Of a DNA stretch of 14,275 nucleotides, positions 1-8,073 are shown in pieces (within the stretch, counting starts at the first letter, position 1; the number at the start of each line of letters is the position of its first letter). The notes beneath the pieces were generated by a model that saw only the letters and a program-made list of their open reading frames with translations, ran no database searches and was not told the DNA's origin. Source of the stretch: Cylindrodendrum hubeiense (Eukaryota > Ascomycota > Sordariomycetes > Hypocreales > Nectriaceae); the NCBI GenBank assembly GCA_014621425.1, contig JAANBB010000701.1, forward strand, positions 1 to 14,275, in the 5' to 3' direction. Both the position numbers and the translations under genes were made by a program.

Positions 1-235
1 TGGGGCCAAACCGGCCAAACCTGAGCGGCGGGAGGGCAGCGGCGTGAGGGCAGCGCGCGGCGGTCCAGGTACCTATCCGCCCGCACTGTAAGATGGGACA
101 CGCTCTGTAGCACAGCGTCTCCGCAGGCCGTATCAGTATGGGTTCCCCTACGGAAGTGCATCCCAGGCGATGGTGGGTTTGACCAATGCCCGTGTGGCGC
201 CCGACGAAAGAGGTCTGGTGCCGGCGCCGCTGTAA
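1..235 (+). CDS. C-terminal fragment of an unrecognised protein (5' part outside window)
   Basis: Reading codons from position 2, a + strand frame is open to a TAA at 89-91 and then reopens to a TAA at 233-235. A candidate intron at 88-126 (GTAAGA donor, CGCAG acceptor, 39 nt, a multiple of three) removes the first stop and keeps the frame. The joined tail reads roughly ...PGTYPPAL-PYQYGFPYG... and ends ...RVAPDERGLVPAPL. Third positions in the last exon are GC-rich and the residue mix looks coding, with a Tyr/Gly/Pro-rich part before the end. I recognise no family. Weak points are the very short intron and the lack of a clear branch site; the last exon may instead splice from a donor outside the window. 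The gene converges on the minus-strand regulator that ends at 661. Confidence 0.4.
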
Positions 236-660
236 GGCCTGCAGTCCGCTCGCCTCACCCCCCGCCGCCTGTGCTCTGTCAGATGACTGACCAGGATTTA
301 TGCCAAGGTGTGAAGATAACGAGTGCAAGGCCGGGAAGACGGAGGACGACGCGTACACCGTTTTAGGAGCCACCGTTCCGCAAAAGGCGCCTACTAGGCA
401 GGCAAGGCAGGCAAGGCAGGCAAGGCAGGCAAGGCAGGGTCTAGCAGACCATGACAAACACCAACCACGGTAAGCCGCCGGGCTTCTTCTGTCTTCTAGC
501 ACTTGGATGCAGTGGGTTTCAGGGTTCACCGAGTCTTTGCCTGTTTATTGATAATCAGATACCTCAATGAGAAAACCAGTGCGTCCACTTTGGTTCACCG
601 TGATGGCAAATGGTTATTGCCATCACAGCCCAGACAAGTCGTCTCATAATCGCCACCGAG
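236..660. other. Convergent intergenic region between two 3' ends
   Basis: This holds the 3' flanks of the left-edge + strand gene and of the minus-strand regulator. Apart from a 9-bp tandem repeat at 396-438 I see no RNA gene or conserved coding segment. No clear AATAAA signal was noted, which is common in filamentous fungi. Confidence 0.6.
396..438. repeat. 9-bp tandem repeat (AGGCAGGCA), about 4.8 copies
   Basis: Four perfect head-to-tail copies of AGGCAGGCA start at 396, 405, 414 and 423, followed by a partial copy AGGCAGG at 432-438. It lies in the intergenic region between two convergent genes. Replication slippage is the likely origin. Confidence 0.95.
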
Positions 661-2313
661 CTATGCCGGAGTCAACTTTGCGTTGCCAAACGCCACTTTC
701 CCCTTGGAGTCATTCAATGAGTCAATCCACACCAATGATTTTAACACTTTCCGCGCCTCCTCCCAAGAGGACAGATGCACCAGTTCGATTACCTCACTGA
801 ACCAGCCCGCATGCCGCCCCTCAGCGTCTGTGGAAAACGAAGTATTCAACAACGTAAGCAGCCAGAATAACACCGGAGGCGGAACTTCGATGAACGATTC
901 TTGCAGTTTCAGCAAGGCATTGCTGAATGACTCCTTCAGGCGGCCTTCCCCCATCTTAAAATATTGCCATTGCAAGAAAATCGCCTGAGTAAAGGCAACC
1001 ATACCCACACGGAGAGCTTCATTCAGAGGACACTGCTCAAAAGACATGTGAAGGAGCCGGTACAGAACCGATACCATGATCTCGCTAAAGGAAGTTTGCG
1101 TCAGCTTGTGCTTTGTCTGAGAGGCAAGGTTGCAGATATCGGAAAATTGTTGCAAGTCTTTCCACACATTGCCGAGTCTCCAATCCAGGGTCTGAATGAA
1201 TGATGAGATTTGGTCTCCGGGATCCAGACTGGCACGTCGCCTTGTTTTATTTCTCACAACGTAGCAGTCCCAAGATATTGCATGGCGGAAGAATGCAGGG
1301 CGTTGCCCGAATGTCAGCGCAAACCCAAGGTCGACCCTAAGCAGAATTAGGCCTGTACTAAAACAAGAACTGAGGACTGTCAATAGGTAGGTACCTGCAT
1401 ATTTTGCTCGGCAATTCATGGGTTGATGTCTCCAGCGTCCCAAATCCGCCTCGTAGATCCACCATCTTCTGGAGACCCTGCATATGATTCTCTACACTAT
1501 CTCGATCGCCAAAGTATTGCGCTGCCAACGCCAGGGATACGACCGCCATGATGGTCTGGTCAGATATGGCAAGCGGGTCATTGGGGACGGATATCCTCTT
1601 CTGGAGCAGTCTAAGAGTCTTGAGAAGGTGGAACTGTGTTGATTCACTGCGATTTCGGCCCAAGCTCTCGTCCAAGTACGCTTCGCTCGAGAACAGCATC
1701 GATTGGAGGTAGACGGGATCGGTGAAGAGAGATCCGATCCAGTCACTGACATCAGGTTCGACTTCAAGGCATATCTTGAGGGGATACAACCCGTCCTGGA
1801 TGACCGTTAGAACTAAGACGACACCGCGTAATTAGTACACATATTCGCAGGTAGGGCTGTGGGTCGGGCGAACATCTTATAATGTTCTGAAGCATGTATG
1901 GCTTCATGGCTTCAGGAAGCCGGACCCAATCGAGTTCAGAGCCCACACGGGTCGGGCTTGGGATTAGACAGTTGCTGGGGCCCTGTTGTTGGTTGGGTTG
2001 GGGCGGCTCATCTACGCCCTTGTTCATCCAGGATGGTAGCGGGCGGTAACCCTTGCGCCGGCCTCTCCCGCGAGTGACATGGCTTCTGACGAGGCGTTGA
2101 TGGTCATGGCTGCGTCTCTGTGACGGTGTACTAATGATGAACTTGAACCCTTCAGGATTGGAGCCTGCATGTCTCTTAGTAAGAATCCCAATTCTGGGCC
2201 AGGACTTAAGAGCTTGGAGGGTTGGGGTTCCCCGGCGTGTACGTACTGCCCGACGCCTTTGGCCTCGCCCTGTCACACATGGACCCCGTGATTGATGTCA
2301 TCGGGTGTACCAT
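661..2313 (-). CDS. Fungal-specific transcription factor-like protein (Fungal_trans_2/DUF3468 type), four exons
   Basis: Proposed exons on the minus strand are 2313-2247, 2164-1839, 1795-1395 and 1336-661, giving 489 residues and a TAG at 663-661. Introns are 82 nt (GTACGT...CTAAG...CAG), 43 nt (GTACTA...CTAAC...CAG) and 58 nt (GTACCT...CTAAT...TAG). Each join restores one frame, for example ...LRIC-DGLYPLKICLE and ...SKIC-R-VDLGFALTFGQ. The N-terminus has FKFI (about residues 29-32) then a basic QRLVRSHV block, an arrangement I associate with regulators of this family that lack a Zn2Cys6 cluster. The rest (about 110-470) resembles the helical fungal transcription factor domain: DGLYPL, SDQTIMAVVSLALAAQYFGD, LQKMVDLRGGF and RPAFFRHAISWDCYV. 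Only one Cys-bearing, zinc-cluster-like stretch (MCDRARPK, residues 12-19) is present and it is incomplete. The start is the first ATG after a TAG; a second in-frame ATG is at 2301. Likely a nuclear regulator, perhaps of the divergent SDR gene (inference). The family call is firm; the first exon and DNA binding are not. Confidence 0.8.
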
Positions 2314-2922
2314 CTCCTATGATGCGCGATAAAAGGCAGTTGAGAGGATCATGACGAGATGAAATTGCTTGCACGTTGCTGCATCTTCTCGACTGAATCC
2401 TCTGGATGCCACACCGGTAGACGGGCTAGCCACCTAGGTAGCCAGTGATGTGCGAGAACGCATGCCAAGACTTCTGCATTTGCCGTTTTGGGATTAGCCC
2501 CACGTAGCTTCCGAACGGCCCCTCATTTCATCTCAGAGCCCGAATGCGAGTAACAGCATCTTGAAGCACAGCCCTATGTGTCAGCTCTCATCTGTGATTA
2601 ATGACACAGGAAAATGCCGAACATCCCGTTTCGTCTCATCTGGGTAGGCAGTGGATTTTGGGCTATTCCCATAATGGTTTGCGAGCTTGGCTTGGCACCG
2701 ACCCCTGCTATCTCCGTGTCCGTGGTGATGCGGCACAGATGGCATATAAAGGATCATTGTCGAGCCCAGCATCAGAGATAGAGAACCAGATTGACAAAGA
2801 CAGACAAAAACCACGACAAGATTCAACTGATTGAATTGAGTTGTCCAACCAAAGTTTATTATTGTTCATCTTCCTTCCAAGCTCAACCCACAACCCAACT
2901 ACAACCCTTCTGACCACTGAAG
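2314..2922. promoter_or_regulatory. Divergent intergenic region between regulator and SDR genes
   Basis: Both flanking genes start outward, so these 609 bp must hold both promoters. Visible elements are a TATAAA at 2745-2750 on the SDR side, an ACCTAGGTAG element at 2432-2441, and two CCG/CGG everted pairs: CCG-N5-CGG at 2414-2424 and CCG-N2-CGG at 2511-2518. Everted CGG pairs can be zinc-cluster protein sites, but such short motifs also occur by chance. The SDR leader just before 2923 is rich in CAAC and CCAA stretches, as in many fungal 5' UTRs. Confidence 0.55.
2745..2750 (+). promoter_or_regulatory. TATA box candidate for the SDR gene
   Basis: A TATAAA hexamer lies 172 bp upstream of the SDR start codon, inside ATATAAAGGA. 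Its orientation and distance fit a fungal core promoter with a leader of roughly 100-140 nt. No transcription start is known. Confidence 0.45.
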
Positions 2923-4017
2923 ATGGTTTCGTCCAAGGACATGGCGCCCGACACGTCGGGCTACGTCTCCTCGTTCATCAAAAACCAATTTTTCACCAAG
3001 TTGCCAACAACCCCCAAGGATATCGACTTGAGCGGCCAGGTTGCAATTGTCACCGGCGCCAACGGCGGTCTCGGTCTCGAAAGCGCTAGACACATGCTCA
3101 CCTTGGGCCTATCACATCTCGTCATTGCCGTCCGCTCAGTGGAGCGAGGCAGAGCGGTCGTCTCGAAATTGCAGACTTCCAATCCCAGTGCGAAGATTGA
3201 CGTCTGGTCTTTGGAGATGGAGTCTTACCAATCCATTCAGGCATTTGTCCAACGGTGCGAAAAGGAGCTTGCAAGAATCGACATGGTCATCTTGAACGCA
3301 GGTGTCGCCGAGACGGAATTCAGCTTGACATCTACAGGACACGAGAAGGTGATACAGGTCAACTACCTCAGTACAGTACTCCTTGCGATACTCCTTCTCC
3401 CCATACTCAAAGCCAAGTCGCCCGTTGGAGTTACACCTCGAATTACGGTTGTGAACTCAATCATGTCCACGTACGCCAAGTTTCCCAACCAGAACAAGAG
3501 GCCACTCCTGGCATCATTCGACGACACTAAAGTAACAGCATGGGATCCGGCTGAGCGCTACAATGTGTCCAAGTTGCTTGGGCAGTTGTTTCTCAGCCGA
3601 CTGGCCGACTGCATCAAGCCAGAGGATGTTGTTATCAACATGGTCGAGCCGGGGCTGACCAAAACAGGTCTGTTCCGGAACCTTCGGGGGATAGCTGGTG
3701 TCATCTTGAACTTGATCAAGTCATTCTCGGCGAAGACGGCGGAGGAAGCTTCTTTGACGTACATTGACGCTGTGGCGGTTAAAGGGAAAGAATCCCATGG
3801 CAGTTTTATTGCGAACTGTGAAATTCACCCGTAAGTGCTGCTGTTTGAAAGTCCGGCTCTATCTCGACTAGTGCGCTAACCATGATAATGCAGGCTTGCT
3901 ACTTTTACATACCATAATCCAGAGGCCAAAGCGATTACAACTCAGCTCTGGGAAGAAACGCTGGATGAATTCAGCTTTGCCGACGCGCGGGGAATTCTGC
4001 AGGCACTTTCTAAGTAA
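2923..4017 (+). CDS. Short-chain dehydrogenase/reductase (SDR), classical Rossmann type, two exons
   Basis: Exons 2923-3830 and 3894-4017 give 343 residues. The 63-nt intron has a GTAAGT donor, a GCTAAC branch site at 3875-3880 and a CAG acceptor. The protein is an NAD(P)H-dependent oxidoreductase. It shows the cofactor-binding TGANGGLG (residues 44-51), NAG (125-127), the tetrad Asn in VNYLS (147), a Ser in the NSIMS stretch (179 or 182), the catalytic Y-x3-K in YNVSK (Tyr213, Lys217) and an EPG motif (242-244). AVRS after beta-2, with Arg71, points to NADPH rather than NADH. The C-terminal exon (LWEETLDEF...) matches the usual tail of fungal long-form SDRs of 320-350 residues, so the protein looks complete. 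No signal peptide is evident; the hydrophobic LLAILLLPIL is the normal SDR helix. The start has A at -3 and G at +4. Substrate is unknown. The divergent regulator suggests an inducible metabolic or secondary-metabolite role (inference). Confidence 0.92.
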
Positions 4018-4399
4018 GGCCAGGCCCCGGTATAGGCTAAAGCGGAAGTCAAGAGTGTGAAAGTGCCTGGTGGCTTTTGAGCAACCAAACACAGCGGGAC
4101 CGGATAGACAGCGGCTCTGACGGAGAGTGTAATACGGAGACCTAAAGGCGACGGCCGTGTAGGACGGTGGGGGGTTAATGAATACGGAAGACAGGATTGT
4201 GCAAGGTTGTGTGGGCCGTGGGCCTGGGGAGTGCGCTTTGGGATTATTTGGCTGGACGTCTTTGCCTGGGCAGTCTGGACTCCAGCTAAAAGCGGCCATG
4301 TGCAGGCAAGTGTCCGAGGAGGCGATAGACGCAACCAAGCGTGCGAGTTGGTGCGCCTTTGGCTGGGTGCCACTCATGGATGGGTCATGGATGCGCAAA

Positions 4400-4437
4400 G
4401 GGGGGGCGTGTGTCGTGTGCGTCGCGTGCGTGTGTGG
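4400..4437. repeat. G-run followed by alternating GT/GC tract
   Basis: A run of seven G at 4400-4406 is followed by about 30 bp made almost only of CGTG, TGTG and CGCG steps. Just upstream the 9-mer TCATGGATG occurs twice (4374-4382 and 4385-4393). The alternating purine-pyrimidine character is compatible with Z-DNA but may be simple slippage. Confidence 0.8.
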
Positions 4438-4813
4438 TAGTTGACTACGTAGTAGACAATTGAAAATCAGTTCAGGTCGTCCAGGCAGTCCAGGCAGTCG
4501 CTTCACTTTGTTTTTGCTAATTCTTTTTGCCATTGACAGCTGTTAGCTCCGGACTCGTCGGGCTGGTCAAGACACCAGTGAGCAGGCAACGAGGAGGAGG
4601 TGCGGAGTCGTCGCAATTGGCGTCGCCGCCTCGAGCAGGCAAACACACCGCGCCGCTGTCGTCACTGCCTGGGAGCCGACCGCCATTCTCCAGTGCCCAC
4701 AGTGTCCGTTCTAGCCTCCGTCTCTATCGCTGCGAGGCGTTCTACCTTCCCCGTACCTCTTTAGGCGTGTGGCCCAGCCTGGGGGGGAGTGGAGTCGATG
4801 CTGCTGGAGCACG

Positions 4814-4836
4814 CAGTCAGTCAGTCAGTCAGTCAG
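4814..4836. repeat. CAGT tetranucleotide microsatellite, about 5.75 copies
   Basis: Perfect CAGT units run from 4814 to 4836. A second duplication follows shortly after: AGCGCAGGG at 4866-4874 and 4875-4883, plus a partial copy. Confidence 0.9.
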
Positions 4837-5229
4837 AGAAGCAAGTGGAGAAGCCGGTGGAGGAGAGCGCAGGGAGCGCAGGGAGCGTGGAGACCGCAGA
4901 GACGGCATGACATGTACATGAGGCTTGCGGCGCGATAGGCTGCTGGCGGCCACCACAACCGCAGACGTTATTTGTCGCGAGGTACGCGGTACCACGGCCG
5001 AAGTTGCTGATGGTGCCCGTGACAGGCCTTCCAGCCAGGCCCACGCAACGCCGCCTCACCGATGCCGCCATCCATGCTGGTCACAGGTCACGGACTCACG
5101 GTCACGATCCCTCCAGGGCTCCAGGGGGACGTTTCCCCGCTCACATCTCGTCTACAGGGGGCGTGTCTGGGTGCGTGAGCATATACATCATTCTGGTACA
5201 TGATTACGCCTGTGCGCGAGTCGGCCTGG

Positions 5230-5265
5230 CCTGGGATTTGGTCTGGGACTTGGCCTGGGACTTTG
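5230..5265. repeat. Imperfect 12-bp triplication
   Basis: Three adjacent 12-mers at 5230, 5242 and 5254 read CCTGGGATTTGG, TCTGGGACTTGG and CCTGGGACTTTG. They fall in a frame that would read WDLVWDLAWDFA, but the surrounding frame shows no other sign of coding. Confidence 0.85.
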
Positions 5266-5580
5266 CTTGCAGGTTTGATCCCGGAGACGCTGTCTCGGAA
5301 CCCCGGCTGAGGGCGTTGATGGCGGGCGATGGAGGCGATGGAGGCGGACCGTCAACGACAACGACCCGACGACGAGGCACTGTACCTGCCTACGACGCCT
5401 CACTAAACCGCCTCCGGCATGCATACTTATCAGACACGGCCGAGGAACCGAAGCGCCGGGTCATTGAAAGGAGGCCCGGGACGGGAACGGTCAAGACAAG
5501 TCGCAGAGAAACAAAAGGCCGGGCGCGAGGGGGGGTCGGTCAATGTTGGCCACCCAGCCCGGATTTCTGCTTAGGAATCA

Positions 5581-5614
5581 ACCACAGCACCACAGCACCA
5601 CAGCACCACAGCAC
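5581..5614. repeat. 8-bp tandem repeat (ACCACAGC), four copies
   Basis: Perfect copies start at 5581, 5589, 5597 and 5605, ending in a partial AC. Degenerate AACACCACAC follows, then a CCTAGGTAGG element at 5627-5636. Confidence 0.95.
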
Positions 5615-6377
5615 AACACCACACATCCTAGGTAGGTTGGCAGCTTGGCAAGGTACCCAAGTACTGTGTAGGTAGGCCCTCTGTTCGTTTGTCCGACGTA
5701 GCTCTCCGGGCAGCTGCTGGCTGCCTTTCTCTATCAGCACAGGCGGTCCAGGCTCCAGGCCAACACGCAACCTCTCGTGGGTTGCCCCCGAGGACGGGAT
5801 ATGCAATTGCCCGCTCAGCTCACCCGCTCCAGACTCTCCGGCCGCTCCAGCAGCTATCCGAGCGCAACGACGAGTTGAGTCGTCTTTGCTGTGCGAGGGG
5901 AGATAGCTCCCACCTATCCCCGGCCATCCGTCACTCCGTCCATGTAATCTGTACCCCAAGTCGCACACGGCGGTTTGAGCCCATGCAGACAGGGCACACG
6001 ACATCTTATCCGTTGACCCTGGCCCCTGGGCATGCCCATCATCAGCTCCCCCAAAGGCGGGACTTCTATTTGCACTTTCTCTGTCCTCTATCCCTATCCG
6101 TCCGACTCAATCGATCCGATAAAAACCCATCCCCCTCGCGTGACGCACGCCTTGAAGTTGTGCCACCACACCCACACACGCCCCCTCCTCTCCCATCTCT
6201 CCCTCTCCAATCGGGCATGGTCGACTCGGACCTCGGGCGGGCATTACAGTTATCAGGTATACGTGTGTGGATTGCCTGGACTGGCCCTGGGTTGCCACTG
6301 ACACAGATGCATTTGGACTTTGGACATTGTTTGCCCAAAGCCTTACTCTATACGTCCCTTGGCTTTGTTTGTACTGG

Positions 6378-6410
6378 GTACAATCTGTACAATCTGTACA
6401 ATCTGTACAA
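6378..6410. repeat. 9-bp tandem repeat (GTACAATCT), about 3.7 copies
   Basis: Perfect units start at 6378, 6387 and 6396, with a partial GTACAA at 6405-6410. Each unit carries the short palindrome TGTACA across the junction. The array lies about 390 bp upstream of the candidate start at 6799. Confidence 0.95.
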
Positions 6411-6560
6411 CCACGCCCAGCCCGACTTACGTAGGTACCTATCCAGATTCGAGTCAAGAAGTGATACATGCGGAGCTGAGCTAAGTATAGGGGCACCGTA
6501 CAGTACCTTGCCGAGTAAACACTGCTGAAGCTCGCCCCGATCTAACTGGCTTGGCCCCAG

Positions 6561-7150
6561 CCGGCTGGCTTCTTCTCCTCACTCGCCATGACACTACGCT
6601 GACGCTCAGGAGCTAGCTCCCAATCCGGCCATTCAACGTCAACAGCACGACAGAGTCAATTGCAAGCCAACCTCCTCTTGTGCACCCTCTGTTCCGCATT
6701 CACTCCTCATAACTCCACTCTGTTGTACCTTATCCCCTCGTTTCAGTCCTTGACTCTCACCTGGTCTTACATCATCTAAGAACCCCCTCGAGACGAGAAT
6801 GCCTCGTACGTAAGAAGCTGCTCGTCAAGCATCGTCTCTGCATAGTCATCTGACTGCCCTCAACCTTGGCCGTTCATGCGTCACTAGGGTAGCTGTCCTA
6901 TTTTTCTTCTTGGTCACGTACAGTAGCTCTCAAGTAAAAACGGGCACAGACATTGACGAATTCGAGGCCCTACATGGTCCCGCACGTCAGATGGCCGTGT
7001 ATCCTGGGTCTTGATGTCGTCTTCCGGTTGGCCAATGCCAACAACAGCACCTCACATGGCTCACTAGCTTGCGCCGTCCTGACTCTCCAGCTTTCCGCCA
7101 CCGTAGAGCTATCATATCCATGTGGAGGCCTGTGTGGAGCTGAGGCGTAG
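6561..7150 (+). other. Possible leader and first exon of an unrecognised transcript
   Basis: The stretch to 6798 is pyrimidine-rich on the + strand, like fungal leaders. It ends at an ATG (6799-6801) followed after four bases by GTACGTAAG (6806-6814), a strong splice-donor match. With that donor the first exon would encode only Met-Pro plus one base. A CTGAC branch candidate lies near 6851, and acceptors include CACTAG (ending about 6887) and GCACAG (ending about 6949). Joining to the latter reads MPHIDEFEALHGPARQ... but stops at the TGA near 7012, giving about 23 residues. I recognise no protein and find no good continuation, so this may be a noncoding RNA, a very small gene, or chance. Confidence 0.2.
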
Positions 7151-7714
7151 ACCGCCTTCGATACATCTGGGCGCAGTTGCACATGTCACAATCGCACAGA
7201 CATGGCATGAAAGAGGGGATGGACGGGTAAATGGAAATATCAACCATCAATCAGTTGGCGACAAGACCCGTTTCGGTTTCGGCGAGCTTCACATCCACAA
7301 CTTTATCCACGACACATAGCATCGACTTCACTTTCCGCATTGTTACAAGTGTAGTTCACCAATGTCCACCTTGGCACTTGAATTCAGGTATATATAATGC
7401 ACCAGACACCCAACGCCGTTGCCATGAAAGCACCACACCACGCATGGGTTCGCAACAAACACAAATCCTCGGGGTACAAGAGCTGGATTGGCAAAGCAAG
7501 CAGTAGAAAGCCGCAGCAGCAACCACCCCTGTCCACTCCTCCCCGTCCCCCCCAAGTCTTTTTTTTGTGGCAAACAAAGGAAACGCCCACTCCCCCAGCA
7601 AAGACAAACAGCACCTCAGCCATGATCCTTTCCACTGGGAACACAATCCCATCAGTCCGTCCATCCCAAGGTAGTGTGCCAAGTCGCTCGAGAGAAGCAG
7701 GAGATAATAATATC

Positions 7715-7731
7715 GCCACCATCATGGTGGC
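7715..7731. repeat. 17-bp near-perfect inverted repeat
   Basis: GCCACCAT at 7715-7722 is the exact reverse complement of ATGGTGGC at 7724-7731, separated by one base. It could be a dyad protein-binding site. A hairpin would need a larger loop, leaving about 6-7 pairs. It lies about 340 bp past the Btz stop, possibly beyond the 3' UTR. Confidence 0.75.
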
Positions 7732-8050
7732 CGGGTGCCATCCAATGCGAACATGCATCTGAACCATCCTTCCAAGCAAGGTGGTACTCTCGGGGCAGGC
7801 CCATCAAGAGGCCCCCCCTCCATCCAACGCAATGGGGCACTCTCAGAAACTAGGATTCAAACAACCAAATAAGTATGTTGTCTCGCCGAAGTTTCCGAAG
7901 CCCCTAATGCCCATCCATACACCACCAAAAAGGTTCCCATCAATAAGTGTCGCGTGTGCTTTTGTTGTTTTTTAGGTCTGCGGTCGTAGTTGTAGTAATT
8001 AAATCGAGTACGGGTAATAAGCAAGTGGATAGGTGAAATATGTGGGATCT

Positions 8051-8065
8051 GGCGCCGATGGCGCC
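8051..8065 (-). other. GC-rich hairpin candidate just after the Btz stop codon
   Basis: Two copies of the palindromic GGCGCC (8051-8056 and 8060-8065) are separated by three bases, so they can pair as a 6-bp all-GC stem with a 3-nt loop. TGTG at 8041-8044 and CACA at 8067-8070 could extend it weakly. In the transcript it begins 8 nt after the stop codon. Confidence 0.5.
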
Positions 8066-8073
8066 TCACAACT

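Larger units (their letters stand above)
4018..6560. other. Gene-poor intergenic region with short tandem duplications
   Basis: About 2.5 kb without a supportable gene. Open frames here lack family resemblance and run through simple repeats. Contents are a G-run plus GT/GC tract (4400-4437), a CAGT array (4814-4836), a 9-bp duplication (4866-4887), a 12-bp triplication (5230-5265), an 8-bp array (5581-5614), a 9-bp array (6378-6410) and several GGTACC/CCTAGG elements (5627-5676, 6431-6444). Pyrimidine-rich stretches after about 6060 look like promoter or leader sequence on the + strand. Confidence 0.6.
7151..8073. other. 3' flank of the Btz gene; no gene recognised
   Basis: The right part should include the 3' UTR of the minus-strand Btz gene. 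A 15-nt hairpin-capable sequence lies just past its stop codon and a 17-bp near-palindrome at 7715-7731. A TATATAAT at 7389-7396 precedes a + strand frame that is low in complexity and resembles nothing known. No tRNA or rRNA pattern was seen. Confidence 0.55.

Noticed and set aside
3868..4533. Minus-strand open frame of about 221 codons overlapping the SDR 3' end.
   Set aside because: It is antisense to the well-supported SDR second exon and has low-complexity composition with no family match.
5004..5675. Plus-strand open frame of about 223 codons.
   Set aside because: It passes through the 12-bp triplication, the GGCGATGGA duplication and the ACCACAGC array, and lacks recognisable domains.
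5689..6528. Plus-strand open frame of about 279 codons.
   Set aside because: It starts at TTG, is dominated by Ser/Pro/His/Arg from pyrimidine-rich DNA, and ends in the GTACAATCT repeat.
7384..7779. Overlapping frames near the TATATAAT at 7389-7396 suggesting a small gene.
   Set aside because: No frame resembles a protein family, and the region is expected to be the Btz 3' flank.
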